From: Clostridium sp. CAG:411
Lineage (GTDB): Bacteria > Bacillota > Clostridia > Lachnospirales > Lachnospiraceae
DNA length: 56,423 nucleotides
Direction: 5' to 3'
NCBI GenBank assembly: GCA_000437275.1
Contig: FR899723.1
Coordinates: forward strand, 25,298 to 81,720
Below the pieces are notes generated by a model, which was given only the letters and a program-made list of their open reading frames with translations, made no database searches and was not told the origin of the DNA. Below are positions 40,569 through 49,307 of the stretch, piece by piece (positions within the stretch are counted from its first letter, which is position 1; every line of letters begins with the position of its first letter). The position numbers and the translations under genes are program-made.

Positions 40569-42836
40569 TTATTGTGCAAATGCAATCTTTAAAGCATCTT
40601 CTATTTTCTCGATTGGAACAATCTTTAGTTGCTCTTTTATTTCTTCTGCAACATCATCCAAATCCCTTTCATTTTCTTTTGGTATTAATACCGTTTTTAC
40701 ACCTGCCCGTTCTGCTGCCATTAGCTTTTCTGGAAGTCCACCTATCGGCATAACATATCCACGCAGAGATACCTCACCTGTCATAGCAATTTTAGGATTG
40801 ACTGCCTTTCCAGTTACCAGTGAACTTAATGCCGTTACTAACGTAATACCTGCAGATGGTCCATCCTTTGGCACTGCTCCCTCTGGTACATGAATATGCA
40901 AATCATTCTCTTTAAATTTATCTGTTAACTCTGGATACATTATTTTTACCAGACTGGTAGCAATCTTTGCAGATTCTTGCATCACTTCACCAAGCTGTCC
41001 GGTTATTTCTACCTTTCCATCTCCTTTTGTAAAGGCAGTTTCAATAAATAAAATTTCTCCACCTGCCTGTGTCCAGGCAAGTCCAGTCACAATTCCAGGT
41101 TTTGTTTCTTTTCCCAATTTTTCGTGACTTCTTGGTTTCCCTCCCAAAAATTCTTCCAGCTTCTTTTCATTCACCGTAAATGTTTTTTGCTCACCTTTCA
41201 CTAATTTTACTGCTGCATGTCGGCAAAGCGTATCCAACTGCTTTTTCAATCCTCGTACTCCCGCCTCAGCAGTATATCCATCAATTATTTTCTTTAAAGC
41301 TTCATCTGTAACCTTCATACGGCTTGCAGTAATTCCCATTCGTTTCATTGCTTTTGGAAGCAAATGCTTTTTGGCAATCTGAAACTTCTCTAATGGTGTG
41401 TAACCAGAAAAGGAAATCACTTCCATACGATTTAGCAATGGTTCTGGAATGGTATCCACCGTATTTGCCGTACAGACAAACAACACATCGGATAAATCAT
41501 AAGGAACATTCATATAATGATCTGTAAAAGTAGTATTTTGCTCTGGGTCCAACACTTCCAATAAAGCACTTGCCGGATCACCACCATACTCTTTTACCAG
41601 CTTGTCCACTTCATCTAATACCATAACAGGATTTTGCACTCCACACCGTTTCATGCCTTCCATAATCCTTCCAGGCATAGCTCCAACATAAGTTCTACGA
41701 TGTCCTCGAATCTCTGCTTCATCGCGAACACCACCAAGGCTGATACGCACATATTCTCTTCCCAGTGCTTTGGCTATACTTTGTCCAATGCTGGTCTTAC
41801 CTGTACCAGGTGCTCCCACAAACAGCAAAATAGAACCAGATTGCTTTTTATTTAAAGCCATAACCGCAAGCTGTTCAATGATACGATCCTTTACCTTCTT
41901 TAAACCATAATGATTTTCATTTAAGATTTCTTCTGCCTTATTTAGATCAATTTCCGTAGCAGGTGCTTTCTTCCAAGAAAGTGTCGTAAGAAAATCAAGA
42001 TATTCATAAAGCATACCGTATTCGTGACCGTCTTTTCCTTCCTGTTTCATACGGTTTAAAACTTTTTCCGCCTCTTTCTTTGCCTCCTCATTCATTCCCG
42101 ATTCTTTAATCTTTTTTTCAAATCGACGAATGTCCGTCACATTTTCTGGATGCATTTCATCTAATTGATTCTGCAACACTTCCATCTGCTTTTTTATGGC
42201 AATTTCTTTATAGGCGGTCTCCTGTGTCTCCTTTTGTTTGTTTTCTGCTTCTTCCCCTACCTCATATAATGCAATAAATTCATATATAATATCTTTCATT
42301 TTTTGATAGCGTTCTTTCACAGAATCTTTTTCAATTACTGCATATTTATCTTCCCAACTGATATTCAAATATGGTGCAACCGCACAAATAAACTGTGGAA
42401 GTGTATCAATATGCATTAAATAGGCTGCTGTTCGAATATCCCATTGAAAGTTACGCATAAATTTTAAAAATTCTTCCTGTACATCCTTGTAAAGTGCCTT
42501 TTTTTCTTCTTCTGTAAAATCTAGCACTTCTGCACATGGTTCATAATCAGCAGTCCACGTTCCATCTTCGTGGTAAAGTGCTGTTACTCTCACACGGTCT
42601 CGAATCAAAATTTCTACATTTCCTTCTTCGGTTTCTTTTTTCTTTTCTCCAATCGCTGCAATAGGTAAGAAATCCTCTACCTTTAATTCTTCTCTCTTCT
42701 TTTCTTCTTTTTGAAGCAGGAATAGGATTTCCTCTCCATTTTCCAAGGCATTTCCTTCTACATAAAACATATCCTTATTAAAATAGTATTTTACTCCTGG
42801 CAACAGCATTAAGTTATATATAATCCTTGTAACCAT
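40569..42836 (-). CDS. lon: ATP-dependent protease Lon
   Basis: Cytoplasmic AAA+ protease that degrades misfolded and regulatory proteins, 755 residues. The N domain (about 1-190) is diverged from model Lon proteins. The helical part follows (about 190-300). The AAA+ module carries Walker A GAPGTGKTS (near 346-354) and Walker B VMVLDEVDKL. The protease domain has the catalytic serine in PKDGPSAG and the lysine in GGLPEKLMAAERAG. AAGGAG is nine bases before the ATG. A TTGACG-17-TATAAC promoter overlaps a CIRCE-like repeat, so heat-shock control by HrcA is likely. Confidence 0.96.
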   Translation of the reverse strand: MVTRIIYNLMLLPGVKYYFNKDMFYVEGNALENGEEILFLLQKEEKKREELKVEDFLPIAAIGEKKKETEEGNVEILIRDRVRVTALYHEDGTWTADYEPCAEVLDFTEEEKKALYKDVQEEFLKFMRNFQWDIRTAAYLMHIDTLPQFICAVAPYLNISWEDKYAVIEKDSVKERYQKMKDIIYEFIALYEVGEEAENKQKETQETAYKEIAIKKQMEVLQNQLDEMHPENVTDIRRFEKKIKESGMNEEAKKEAEKVLNRMKQEGKDGHEYGMLYEYLDFLTTLSWKKAPATEIDLNKAEEILNENHYGLKKVKDRIIEQLAVMALNKKQSGSILLFVGAPGTGKTSIGQSIAKALGREYVRISLGGVRDEAEIRGHRRTYVGAMPGRIMEGMKRCGVQNPVMVLDEVDKLVKEYGGDPASALLEVLDPEQNTTFTDHYMNVPYDLSDVLFVCTANTVDTIPEPLLNRMEVISFSGYTPLEKFQIAKKHLLPKAMKRMGITASRMKVTDEALKKIIDGYTAEAGVRGLKKQLDTLCRHAAVKLVKGEQKTFTVNEKKLEEFLGGKPRSHEKLGKETKPGIVTGLAWTQAGGEILFIETAFTKGDGKVEITGQLGEVMQESAKIATSLVKIMYPELTDKFKENDLHIHVPEGAVPKDGPSAGITLVTALSSLVTGKAVNPKIAMTGEVSLRGYVMPIGGLPEKLMAAERAGVKTVLIPKENERDLDDVAEEIKEQLKIVPIEKIEDALKIAFAQ

Positions 42837-42914
42837 AACCTATTTCTCCTTTTTATAAACATTCTTTACATACTTGCGAAACTCAATTTACTCTTATCCC
42901 CTTCCAATAATTTA

Positions 42915-42943
42915 GTTATACCACTCATTTTAGCACTCGTCAA
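42915..42943 (-). promoter_or_regulatory. Promoter of lon
   Basis: TTGACG (42938-42943), 17-bp spacer, TATAAC (42915-42920) on the minus strand. Confidence 0.75.
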
Positions 42944-42956
42944 GTCTGTTGGCTAA
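42930..42956. promoter_or_regulatory. CIRCE-like element at lon
   Basis: TTAGCACTC-N9-GTTGGCTAA. The first half matches CIRCE (TTAGCACTC-N9-GAGTGCTAA) at 9 of 9 bases and the second at 6 of 9. It covers the -35 of lon, the place expected for HrcA repression. Confidence 0.65.
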
Positions 42957-43059
42957 CATTTTTATTTTTACCCATTACTTATACGAAAAACAAAGTGGAC
43001 TTGTCCACATCCCGCAGAGCGTTTTACTCTATAGGATGACTTTTCCTATAGAATAAAAA

Positions 43060-43098
43060 AAATCATTCTAACAACCACGGAAGTTGAAAGAATGATTT
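43060..43098 (-). terminator. Terminator of citrate synthase
   Basis: AAATCATTCT (43060-43069) pairs with 43089-43098, followed on the minus strand by a run of eight T. It lies 12 bp after the stop. Confidence 0.85.
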
Positions 43099-43109
43099 CT
43101 TTATTATCC

Positions 43110-44456
43110 TTATCGATTTTCTCTATTAATGTATTCCTTTTTTTCTGCCAAACTTTTATATGCTGGACGAATAATCTTGTCCGTTGTAATCAGTTCTTCA
43201 ATTCGATGTGCACTCCAGCCCACAATTCTTGCAATTGCAAATAATGGTGTATATAACTCTCTTGGGATACCAAGCATATCATACACAAATCCACTATAAA
43301 AATCTACATTCGGGCTGACACCCTTAAATATTTTTCGCTCCTTTGCAATAAGTTTTGGTGCAAGCATTTCAATATTATTATATAATGCCATATCGTCTGC
43401 CAAATGTTTTTCATTTGCAAGCTGTTCCACAAAACTTTTAAATACTACCTCTCGTGGATCAGATAAAGAGTATACCGCATGTCCCATTCCATAAATCAAT
43501 CCTTTTTTATCAAAGGCCTCTCCGCGCAAAATTTTTGTAAGATAATGTGCGATTTCCTCCTGATCATGATAATCGGATACATGAGCACGAATATCGTCCA
43601 TCATTTTCATTACCATTAGATTTGCACCACCATGTTTTTTTCCTTTCAATGATGACATGGCTGCCGCAATGGCTGAATAGGTGTCAGAACCAGAAGAAGT
43701 AACAACTCTGGTGGTAAAGGTTGAATTATTTCCACCTCCATGTTCCATATGAAGAAGCAGAGCGACATCTAATACTTTTGCCTCTAACTCTGTGTATTGC
43801 ATATTCGGACGCAATAGGCGAAGAAAATTCTCTGCTATAGATAAGTTTTCATCTGGTCTATGGATATACATACTATCATCGTTTTCATAATGGTTATATG
43901 CATGATACCCATATACTGCCAACATCGGAAAGGTACTAATTAACATCATACTTTGTCGAAGTACATTATCAATATCCAGATTATCTACTTTTTCATCATA
44001 AGATGCCAATGTCAAAATACTTCTTGTCATAGAATTCATAATATCTGCACTAGGAGCTTTCATAATAACATCTCTGGTGAAGTTTGTAGGTAATTTCATA
44101 CTTTCTGACAAGTATTTACGAAACTCCTTTAACTGCTCCTTATTTGGCAATTCACCAAACAACAATAGATATGCTCCCTCTTCAAAAATGTATTTCCCTT
44201 TTCTACATCCATAGATCAATTCTTTTACATCATAACCACGATATAACAATTCTCCATCACAAGCTACCTTTTTTCCATCTACATTGTCAAATGCCTTAAT
44301 CGACGAAATATTCGTAAGCCCTGTCAGAACACCCTGTCCCTGCTCATCTCTTAATCCTTTTTTTACACCGTATTCCGAATATAATTCTTTGTTAATGCTA
44401 TCATTTTTCTCACAAATTGCCGCCTGCTTTTTCGTATATGAAGTTATTTTTTCCAT
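43110..44456 (-). CDS. Citrate synthase
   Basis: Condenses oxaloacetate and acetyl-CoA to citrate, 448 residues. The active-site pieces are HMEHGGGNNSTF with the first catalytic His (near 236-247), GMGHAVYSLSDPR with the second His (near 325-337), and NVDFYSGFVYD with the catalytic Asp (near 384-394). The ANTFTR-type arginine region is SPNVDFYSG...  An N-terminal extension of about 40 residues is seen in clostridial forms. AGAGG stands before the ATG. A palindrome GTTCATTAGTGAAC lies about 60 bp upstream and matches one at the neighbouring marR promoter, so the MarR protein probably controls it. Many Clostridia have a partial TCA path leading to glutamate. A methylcitrate synthase role is not excluded. 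Confidence 0.93.
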   Translation of the reverse strand: MEKITSYTKKQAAICEKNDSINKELYSEYGVKKGLRDEQGQGVLTGLTNISSIKAFDNVDGKKVACDGELLYRGYDVKELIYGCRKGKYIFEEGAYLLLFGELPNKEQLKEFRKYLSESMKLPTNFTRDVIMKAPSADIMNSMTRSILTLASYDEKVDNLDIDNVLRQSMMLISTFPMLAVYGYHAYNHYENDDSMYIHRPDENLSIAENFLRLLRPNMQYTELEAKVLDVALLLHMEHGGGNNSTFTTRVVTSSGSDTYSAIAAAMSSLKGKKHGGANLMVMKMMDDIRAHVSDYHDQEEIAHYLTKILRGEAFDKKGLIYGMGHAVYSLSDPREVVFKSFVEQLANEKHLADDMALYNNIEMLAPKLIAKERKIFKGVSPNVDFYSGFVYDMLGIPRELYTPLFAIARIVGWSAHRIEELITTDKIIRPAYKSLAEKKEYINRENR

Positions 44457-44511
44457 TCTACTACCTCTCTTTCATTCTGTTATAATACCCATTCTTTTTC
44501 TTTCTTATTTT

Positions 44512-44525
44512 GTTCATTAGTGAAC
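44512..44525. promoter_or_regulatory. MarR-type operator upstream of citrate synthase
   Basis: Perfect GTTCA-N4-TGAAC palindrome. GTTC-RY-TAGT-R-AACTATT is shared with the site at 45023-45036. Confidence 0.65.
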
Positions 44526-44535
44526 TATTTTCTTA

Positions 44536-44578
44536 AAAATATATGTAACTGCCTTTTCCGAACAGTTACATATATTTT
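44536..44578 (-). terminator. Terminator of marR
   Basis: Perfect 16-bp stem (44536-44551 with 44563-44578) just after the stop at 44580, followed by TTTTTAAG on the minus strand. It separates marR from citrate synthase. Confidence 0.85.
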
Positions 44579-44579
44579 G

Positions 44580-45008
44580 TCAGATTGCTTCCTCAATGTT
44601 TTGTAACATTTTGTGAAGCACTCTATGCACAGTCTCCCATTCTTCCTCTGTAATCCCTTTATGTATGGTCTGTAAGCACTCTGTATAGACCTTCATTACT
44701 TTATCTACCACTTTATATGCACTTTCATCTAAAGCAATGTGCAATATTCTGTGATCTTGTGCATCCTCTGATATGCGAATCAGATTTCGTTTTTTTAAAT
44801 TATCGATTGACTTAGAAATATGTGCTTTTGATAAATGCTTTTTTTGCATAATTTCTTTTGCTGTATCCAAATGTTCATCCTTGGATAAAAAAAACAAAAT
44901 ATCCAATTCCACTATACGCAAATCATACTCTTTCATAATCGGTGCAATTTTCTTCTCTAATAACTTTTTTATAAGTACACTGGGTTGCACCACATCATTT
45001 ACATCCAT
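44580..45008 (-). CDS. MarR-family regulator (citrate synthase neighbour)
   Basis: A 142-residue winged-helix regulator of the MarR family. The N-terminal dimer helix is at about 8-30, the helix-turn-helix at about 50-78 (TAKEIMQKKHLSKAHISKSI in outline), and the beta wing at about 82-95 with DAQDHRILHIAL. Dimer helices close the protein. GGAGG stands four bases from the ATG. Its promoter (TTGACG-16-TATAAT) is followed by GTTCGCTAGTAAAC, and a near-identical palindrome precedes citrate synthase. Autoregulation and control of citrate synthase follow as inference. Confidence 0.92.
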   Translation of the reverse strand: MDVNDVVQPSVLIKKLLEKKIAPIMKEYDLRIVELDILFFLSKDEHLDTAKEIMQKKHLSKAHISKSIDNLKKRNLIRISEDAQDHRILHIALDESAYKVVDKVMKVYTECLQTIHKGITEEEWETVHRVLHKMLQNIEEAI

Positions 45009-45022
45009 AATTCCTCCAATTA

Positions 45023-45036
45023 GTTCGCTAGTAAAC
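45023..45036. promoter_or_regulatory. MarR-type operator at the marR promoter
   Basis: GTTCGCTAGTAAAC, an imperfect palindrome between the -10 and the ribosome site. It shares 13 fixed positions with the site at 44512. Confidence 0.65.
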
Positions 45037-45043
45037 TATTTCT

Positions 45044-45071
45044 ATTATACCACAATTCTTTTTTTCGTCAA
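45044..45071 (-). promoter_or_regulatory. Promoter of marR
   Basis: TTGACG (45066-45071), 16-bp spacer, TATAAT (45044-45049) on the minus strand. Confidence 0.7.
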
Positions 45072-45098
45072 GTCGATGTCTTTTCTATCTATTTTCTT

Positions 45099-46355
45099 CT
45101 ATTCAATTACCTCATCCAAAAGTTCTTGTAAAGCAAACCAAGCATCCAATTCTTCCTTATGATCATACTTTATCAGTGCTTTTTCAATTTGGTCTGCATC
45201 TATAATCTTCCCTTCCAGATTTCCAGCTTTACATTTTTTAGCAATTGCTAATAACCAATTACAATTCCACGTATAGGTCTGCTCAAATGCATCCGTTGCA
45301 CTTTGCGTAGTCGATTGTGTAGAAAGTACGGTTCCATCCGCAAAAAACAAACGTATTTGTGGTTGTTCCCCTTTTGAATCATAATATACTTCGAACTTCT
45401 CCCCCTGAGAAAACACATATTCCTTCTTTTGAAAGAAATGATATGCTACCGCCTTGTCTTCATAAAAGTCCGTATGGTTATACGTTTCCCATAGCAATGG
45501 AACAAGAGGCAAAAGTACGAAACCAAACGTCAACATTCTCTTTGTTTTTTTCTTTACCTCTCTTTTTGGGAATACACCTCCTAATTGCACAGCAAGAAAC
45601 ACCAAGTAGCCAATCATAACGGCAATCGTTCCTAGTATTCCCTGCCTGCATTGATTCATAATTACATTATTTGGCATTGGTACAAAATCAAGGCAGGTGT
45701 TTACCATCGCTGGCAATATGATTGCAAGTGCTACCCCCACAATCAAAAGAATTAACAAATCCAACACCCTTGCAAATATCCACAGAATAGTTTTTAAAAC
45801 AGCATATAGTTTTCCCGAAAAAATACCCCTTTTCCCATATTGAACCTGCACAAACTCTTTTTTCTTTAAATACCAAATTCCATATGGCATCCCTAATTGA
45901 ACCATAAGTAGAAGCAAGAAAGAAACCACAATCGCTGTTATATTTTTTTCTTGCACAATATCTTTTAAAAATCCCACTGCTGACATAAAAACTATATTTA
46001 GCAGCAATACCAAAAGAGAAATGTACCACATTTTTTCTCGGATTGCATCAAAATAAGTGTCTGCATCGAAAGGATGCGCTTTCAAAATTTCTACAACGGG
46101 CTTTCGTTCTACTACTCCATTTCTTTCTCTTTTTTCATAATACAAATATTGATTGCACCAACAATTACATATGTTGCCAAGCAGATAGGTGGCAAAGACA
46201 GTAAAAAGGGAAAGCACCGATACTGTTACGGTTAGATTTATCGCCCAAATATAAGCCAGAAAATAAATCGCTACATATGCGACAAACATACTCTTTTGCC
46301 ATTTTGAAAAATATACGCCCCTATCTTTCCATTTTTTCGCTACATTTCGTTCCAT
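45099..46355 (-). CDS. Multi-pass membrane protein, ABC transporter partner
   Basis: A 418-residue membrane protein with about seven membrane segments spread over residues 22-300, followed by a C-terminal soluble part (about 305-418). A conserved name does not come to mind. It overlaps the upstream ABC ATPase gene by 35 bases, with GGAGG eight bases before the ATG at 46355, so it is most likely the permease of that ATPase. The C-terminal part contains FYEDKAVAYHFFQKKEYVF, perhaps an outside domain. It is the last gene of the five-gene operon. The cargo is unknown. Confidence 0.75.
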   Translation of the reverse strand: MERNVAKKWKDRGVYFSKWQKSMFVAYVAIYFLAYIWAINLTVTVSVLSLFTVFATYLLGNICNCWCNQYLYYEKRERNGVVERKPVVEILKAHPFDADTYFDAIREKMWYISLLVLLLNIVFMSAVGFLKDIVQEKNITAIVVSFLLLLMVQLGMPYGIWYLKKKEFVQVQYGKRGIFSGKLYAVLKTILWIFARVLDLLILLIVGVALAIILPAMVNTCLDFVPMPNNVIMNQCRQGILGTIAVMIGYLVFLAVQLGGVFPKREVKKKTKRMLTFGFVLLPLVPLLWETYNHTDFYEDKAVAYHFFQKKEYVFSQGEKFEVYYDSKGEQPQIRLFFADGTVLSTQSTTQSATDAFEQTYTWNCNWLLAIAKKCKAGNLEGKIIDADQIEKALIKYDHKEELDAWFALQELLDEVIE

Positions 46356-47076
46356 CTTCCCTGCCTCCAATCAACTGTCTTAACTCTTCCATCCCGTATT
46401 TATCAAGTATTGCCTCTTTTTCTCCAAAGTCTGTCATTTCTCCCTCTTGTAAAAGTAAAATGTAATCTGCAACATCTTCCACATCCGCAAGAATATGGGT
46501 AGAGAAAATAATGCTCATATTCTCTTCTGCAATTTTTTTCTGTAAAAGTTCCATAAAATCAGTACGAAATACAGGGTCTAAATTTGCGGTTGGTTCATCT
46601 AATAACAACAGTTTTGGTTTCTTTGCTAATGCAAATGCCAGCTCAATCCTCTTTTTCTCTCCAGAAGAACATTCACTTATACATTTTCCCATGTTTCCCA
46701 TTGGAATTTCAAATAATGTAAGATATTCTCGAAAGGATTCCATCGAAAAATCGGCATAACAGTGTTGCAAAATTTCTATATTCTCCTGTAGCGTCATGCC
46801 AGAAAAAAAGATTGGTTCCTCTCCCACATAAGCTACCGCTTCACGAAATTCTTTTAAATGTTCTTTTACAGACCATGCATCCATACAAATCTGCCCTGTT
46901 TCTGCCTCAACCATGCCATTTAACACTCGCAATAACGTACTTTTTCCGGCTCCATTTTCTCCTAAAAGTGCAAGAAAATATCCATCTTCCATAGAAAAGG
47001 AAACTTTTTTCAACTGAAACTCCCTGTCTTTTCCTTTTATTTTCTGTTCATATTTAACCTCTTTTGCCTGAAACAT
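46321..47076 (-). CDS. ABC transporter ATPase (second of the operon)
   Basis: A 251-residue ABC ATPase. Walker A is GENGAGKST near 40-48. The signature is degenerate (ECSSGEKKRIELA, near 132-144), with C-S-S-G in place of LSGGQ. Walker B is LLLLDEPTANLD near 151-162, and the H loop is STHIL near 185-189. GGGAGG precedes the ATG at 47076. The ATG comes two bases after the gntR stop. With the following membrane protein it should form an exporter. The YtrA-type regulator upstream suggests response to cell-wall stress. Confidence 0.9.
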   Translation of the reverse strand: MFQAKEVKYEQKIKGKDREFQLKKVSFSMEDGYFLALLGENGAGKSTLLRVLNGMVEAETGQICMDAWSVKEHLKEFREAVAYVGEEPIFFSGMTLQENIEILQHCYADFSMESFREYLTLFEIPMGNMGKCISECSSGEKKRIELAFALAKKPKLLLLDEPTANLDPVFRTDFMELLQKKIAEENMSIIFSTHILADVEDVADYILLLQEGEMTDFGEKEAILDKYGMEELRQLIGGREDGTKCSEKMER

Positions 47077-47078
47077 AC

Positions 47079-47450
47079 CTATTCCTCCCACAAAATAGAA
47101 ACCATATCGATCACTTCTTCCTTACTAAGCCCTGCAGCTTTGCATTGTTTCAATGCATCGGTTACGATTTCCTGCACTCCCAGTGTCTTTTTTTCTTCTA
47201 AATAGGCAAGGTCTGGGTCATCTACATAAAATCCCTTTCCCGGTACCGAATACACCAGCCCCTCCTGTTCCAGTTCTTCATATGCACGTTTTGTTGTAAT
47301 TACACTGATTTTCAAATCACTGGCAAGCCCTCGAATAGAAGGCAATGGTTCTCCTGCTTTCAGATTGCCCACTATAATCTCTTCCTTTAGTTGCTGTGCA
47401 ATCTGAGTATAAATTGGTATTCCACTTTTACTTTGTATCTTTATATTCAT
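47079..47450 (-). CDS. GntR-family regulator, YtrA subfamily
   Basis: A 123-residue repressor with the winged-helix domain at about 10-78 (PIYTQIAQQLKEEIIVGNLKAGEPLPS in outline; recognition part RGLASDLKISVITTKRAYEEL) and only a short helical C-terminus, which marks the YtrA subfamily. AGGAAC stands before the ATG. It is the third of five genes, between two ABC transporters. A perfect TGTATATAC-N3-GTATATACA palindrome over the operon promoter is its probable operator. In Bacillus, YtrA controls ABC genes induced by cell-wall antibiotics; whether that holds here is not known. Confidence 0.92.
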   Translation of the reverse strand: MNIKIQSKSGIPIYTQIAQQLKEEIIVGNLKAGEPLPSIRGLASDLKISVITTKRAYEELEQEGLVYSVPGKGFYVDDPDLAYLEEKKTLGVQEIVTDALKQCKAAGLSKEEVIDMVSILWEE

Positions 47451-47492
47451 ACTTGTTCCTACTTTCTATATTTACTTTCCTCACCACACACA

Positions 47493-48233
47493 TCATTCTG
47501 CTTTATACTCACCTATGCCCAACTCTACACACTGTCTTTTTAAATCTAGCAACAAAAGTACCGTTAAGACCAGAAATACAAGCACCTGAATAAGCAATCC
47601 ATTGCCTCCTTGAGAGCGTAATAAAATTGGAAACTTTGATAGAACTGTTTTGAAGCGTTCCACTTCTGGGCCATCTACCAAAACCACATCTCCCATAAAG
47701 AAAATAGACAGGAAAAAATATATTTTTCGCAACAACTCTCCTCTTAACTCTTTGCCAAAACCAGCCTCGCCTACATGAACGGTATCTGTGGGATGATAGA
47801 CTTCTCCAATCACACCAATTTTTAGTATCATATATTGCAAAAAAGAAAATACAATAACAACCACTAAAAGAAACAGTTCCTTTCCTCCTATCTGGCAGGC
47901 ATTCTTTTTCCACATAACAGCAAGCATACTCCCATAGCTAATCGTCAATGCACTTGTATATAGGATAGCTTGTAATACCGTTTTCTTCCATTTTATCTGT
48001 ATAAATTGTTTTTCTGTTCTTGGTAGGAAAAAATCAATCTCACTCTCGCCAAACAGCAGCATCGTAGTTGTGTTGATTCCAACGATTGCATAAAACATCC
48101 ACACCGCAAATGGATCATAAGTATTAGATAAGAAACCAGTTCCAATCAGTGCAACCAGAAACGCCACCTCTATTAAAAACAACACAGGCTTTTTTGCCGC
48201 CTCCATCTTAATTTCGTCTATTGCCTCTCTCAT
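47493..48233 (-). CDS. Membrane protein, ABC transporter permease-like
   Basis: A 246-residue protein with about five to six membrane segments (near 17-37, 45-62, 85-108, 118-138, 170-186 and 210-230). It has no motif I can name. Its ATG overlaps the stop of the ABC ATPase gene by four bases (ATGA), so it is very probably the permease of that ATPase. It lies 42 bp before gntR. Confidence 0.75.
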   Translation of the reverse strand: MREAIDEIKMEAAKKPVLFLIEVAFLVALIGTGFLSNTYDPFAVWMFYAIVGINTTTMLLFGESEIDFFLPRTEKQFIQIKWKKTVLQAILYTSALTISYGSMLAVMWKKNACQIGGKELFLLVVVIVFSFLQYMILKIGVIGEVYHPTDTVHVGEAGFGKELRGELLRKIYFFLSIFFMGDVVLVDGPEVERFKTVLSKFPILLRSQGGNGLLIQVLVFLVLTVLLLLDLKRQCVELGIGEYKAE

Positions 48234-49111
48234 ATCGATTCCACCTTTTCTAAATAATACATCAATTCTTTGATTGTTCCATAACGACTATACTCCAACA
48301 AATCGGGACAATTTTTAACAACTTCTGTTCGCAGCAAATATTCCTGATGATGCGCATTTTCCCTACCAATTAAAATATCCTTTTCGCTGCATTGAAACTG
48401 ATTCTCAAGTTTCTCTTTACTCATTTCCACAATACGATATTGCTCTTTTAAATCTTCCATCGTACCAAAATATTTTTGCTTTCCCTGATGAATCCATAAT
48501 ACGTAATCAGCAAACTGTTCCAGTTCCTCTACCAGATGACTGACAAAAATAACACTCTTTTCTTCCGTTGCCACCAGTTGCCTTATGCTCTGATACACCT
48601 CATCTCTAAACTTTACATCTAAATTTGCAGTTGCTTCATCAAACAGATATAATTTTGCCTCATAGGACAAGGCAAATGCTAATTGCTGACGAATTTTTTG
48701 CCCTGTGGAAAGTTTTTCTATTGCTTGTTTTTCTGGAATCTGAAATTGTTCTAAATAATGCAAATATTTTTTCAGGTCAAATCCATCGTACCACTTTCCA
48801 TAATAGTTTCCACAATCCTTGGCATTCATAATTCCAGGAAAAGGTGTATCCTTTAAGACAAACGCCAATTGCTTTCTATACGCAACTACATTGCTCCAGG
48901 AACAACCGCCAAGCTGCACCTCTCCTGTTCCCTTTCTGCTACCCAGTAGCATTCTTATCAACGTAGATTTGCCAGAACCATTTTTCCCTATGACCCCTAA
49001 AATATAACCAGGCTCTAGGGAAAAACAAATATCCTGCAAAGCAAACCGTTCATAGGATTTACATAACCCACATACATTCAATAGCATTTTTTCTTTTTCC
49101 TTCATATTCAT
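48230..49111 (-). CDS. ABC transporter ATPase (first of the operon)
   Basis: A 293-residue ABC ATPase. Walker A is GKNGSGKST near 42-50, the signature is KLSTGQKIRQQLA (LSTGQ) near 134-146, Walker B is LYLFDEATANLD near 154-165, and the H loop VSHLVEEL near 190-197. A C-terminal extension (about 220-293) contains QEYLLRTEVVKNCPDLLEY. The ABC domain is of the YtrB/CcmA-like group. GGGAG precedes the ATG. It opens the operon, with a TTGACA-17-TATACT promoter and a palindromic operator. Confidence 0.9.
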   Translation of the reverse strand: MNMKEKEKMLLNVCGLCKSYERFALQDICFSLEPGYILGVIGKNGSGKSTLIRMLLGSRKGTGEVQLGGCSWSNVVAYRKQLAFVLKDTPFPGIMNAKDCGNYYGKWYDGFDLKKYLHYLEQFQIPEKQAIEKLSTGQKIRQQLAFALSYEAKLYLFDEATANLDVKFRDEVYQSIRQLVATEEKSVIFVSHLVEELEQFADYVLWIHQGKQKYFGTMEDLKEQYRIVEMSKEKLENQFQCSEKDILIGRENAHHQEYLLRTEVVKNCPDLLEYSRYGTIKELMYYLEKVESI

Positions 49112-49126
49112 TTCACTCTCCCTTCA

Positions 49127-49147
49127 TGTATATACACAGTATATACA
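49127..49147. promoter_or_regulatory. GntR/YtrA-type operator
   Basis: Perfect 9-3-9 palindrome TGTATATAC-N3-GTATATACA covering the -10 and start region of the ABC operon; a further ATATAC-like half lies at about 49150-49156. Confidence 0.75.
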
Positions 49148-49166
49148 GTTATATACAACTTGTCAA
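49138..49166 (-). promoter_or_regulatory. Promoter of the ABC/GntR operon
   Basis: TTGACA (49161-49166), 17-bp spacer, TATACT (49138-49143) on the minus strand. Confidence 0.8.
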
Positions 49167-49244
49167 CACTATTTTAGAAACCGCATCTTCTACAGCAGAA
49201 TAAGTGGATATGTCATGGATGCTCTTAAACTTTTATAAAGCAAA

Positions 49245-49298
49245 AAAGACCTTTTAAGTAGATACTGGTCCGTTCCCTTATCTACTTAAAAGGTCTTT
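49245..49298 (-). terminator. Terminator of the MarR-acyltransferase-GT8 operon
   Basis: Perfect 20-bp stem (49245-49264 with 49279-49298), followed on the minus strand by TTTTTTGC. It lies 10 bp after the last stop codon. Confidence 0.9.
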
Positions 49299-49307
49299 CT
49301 TATCTTT

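Noticed and set aside
47509..47913. 134-codon minus-strand frame within the ABC membrane protein gene
   Set aside because: It is an alternative frame of the same strand; the accepted frame has the four-base overlap with the ATPase gene and real membrane segments.
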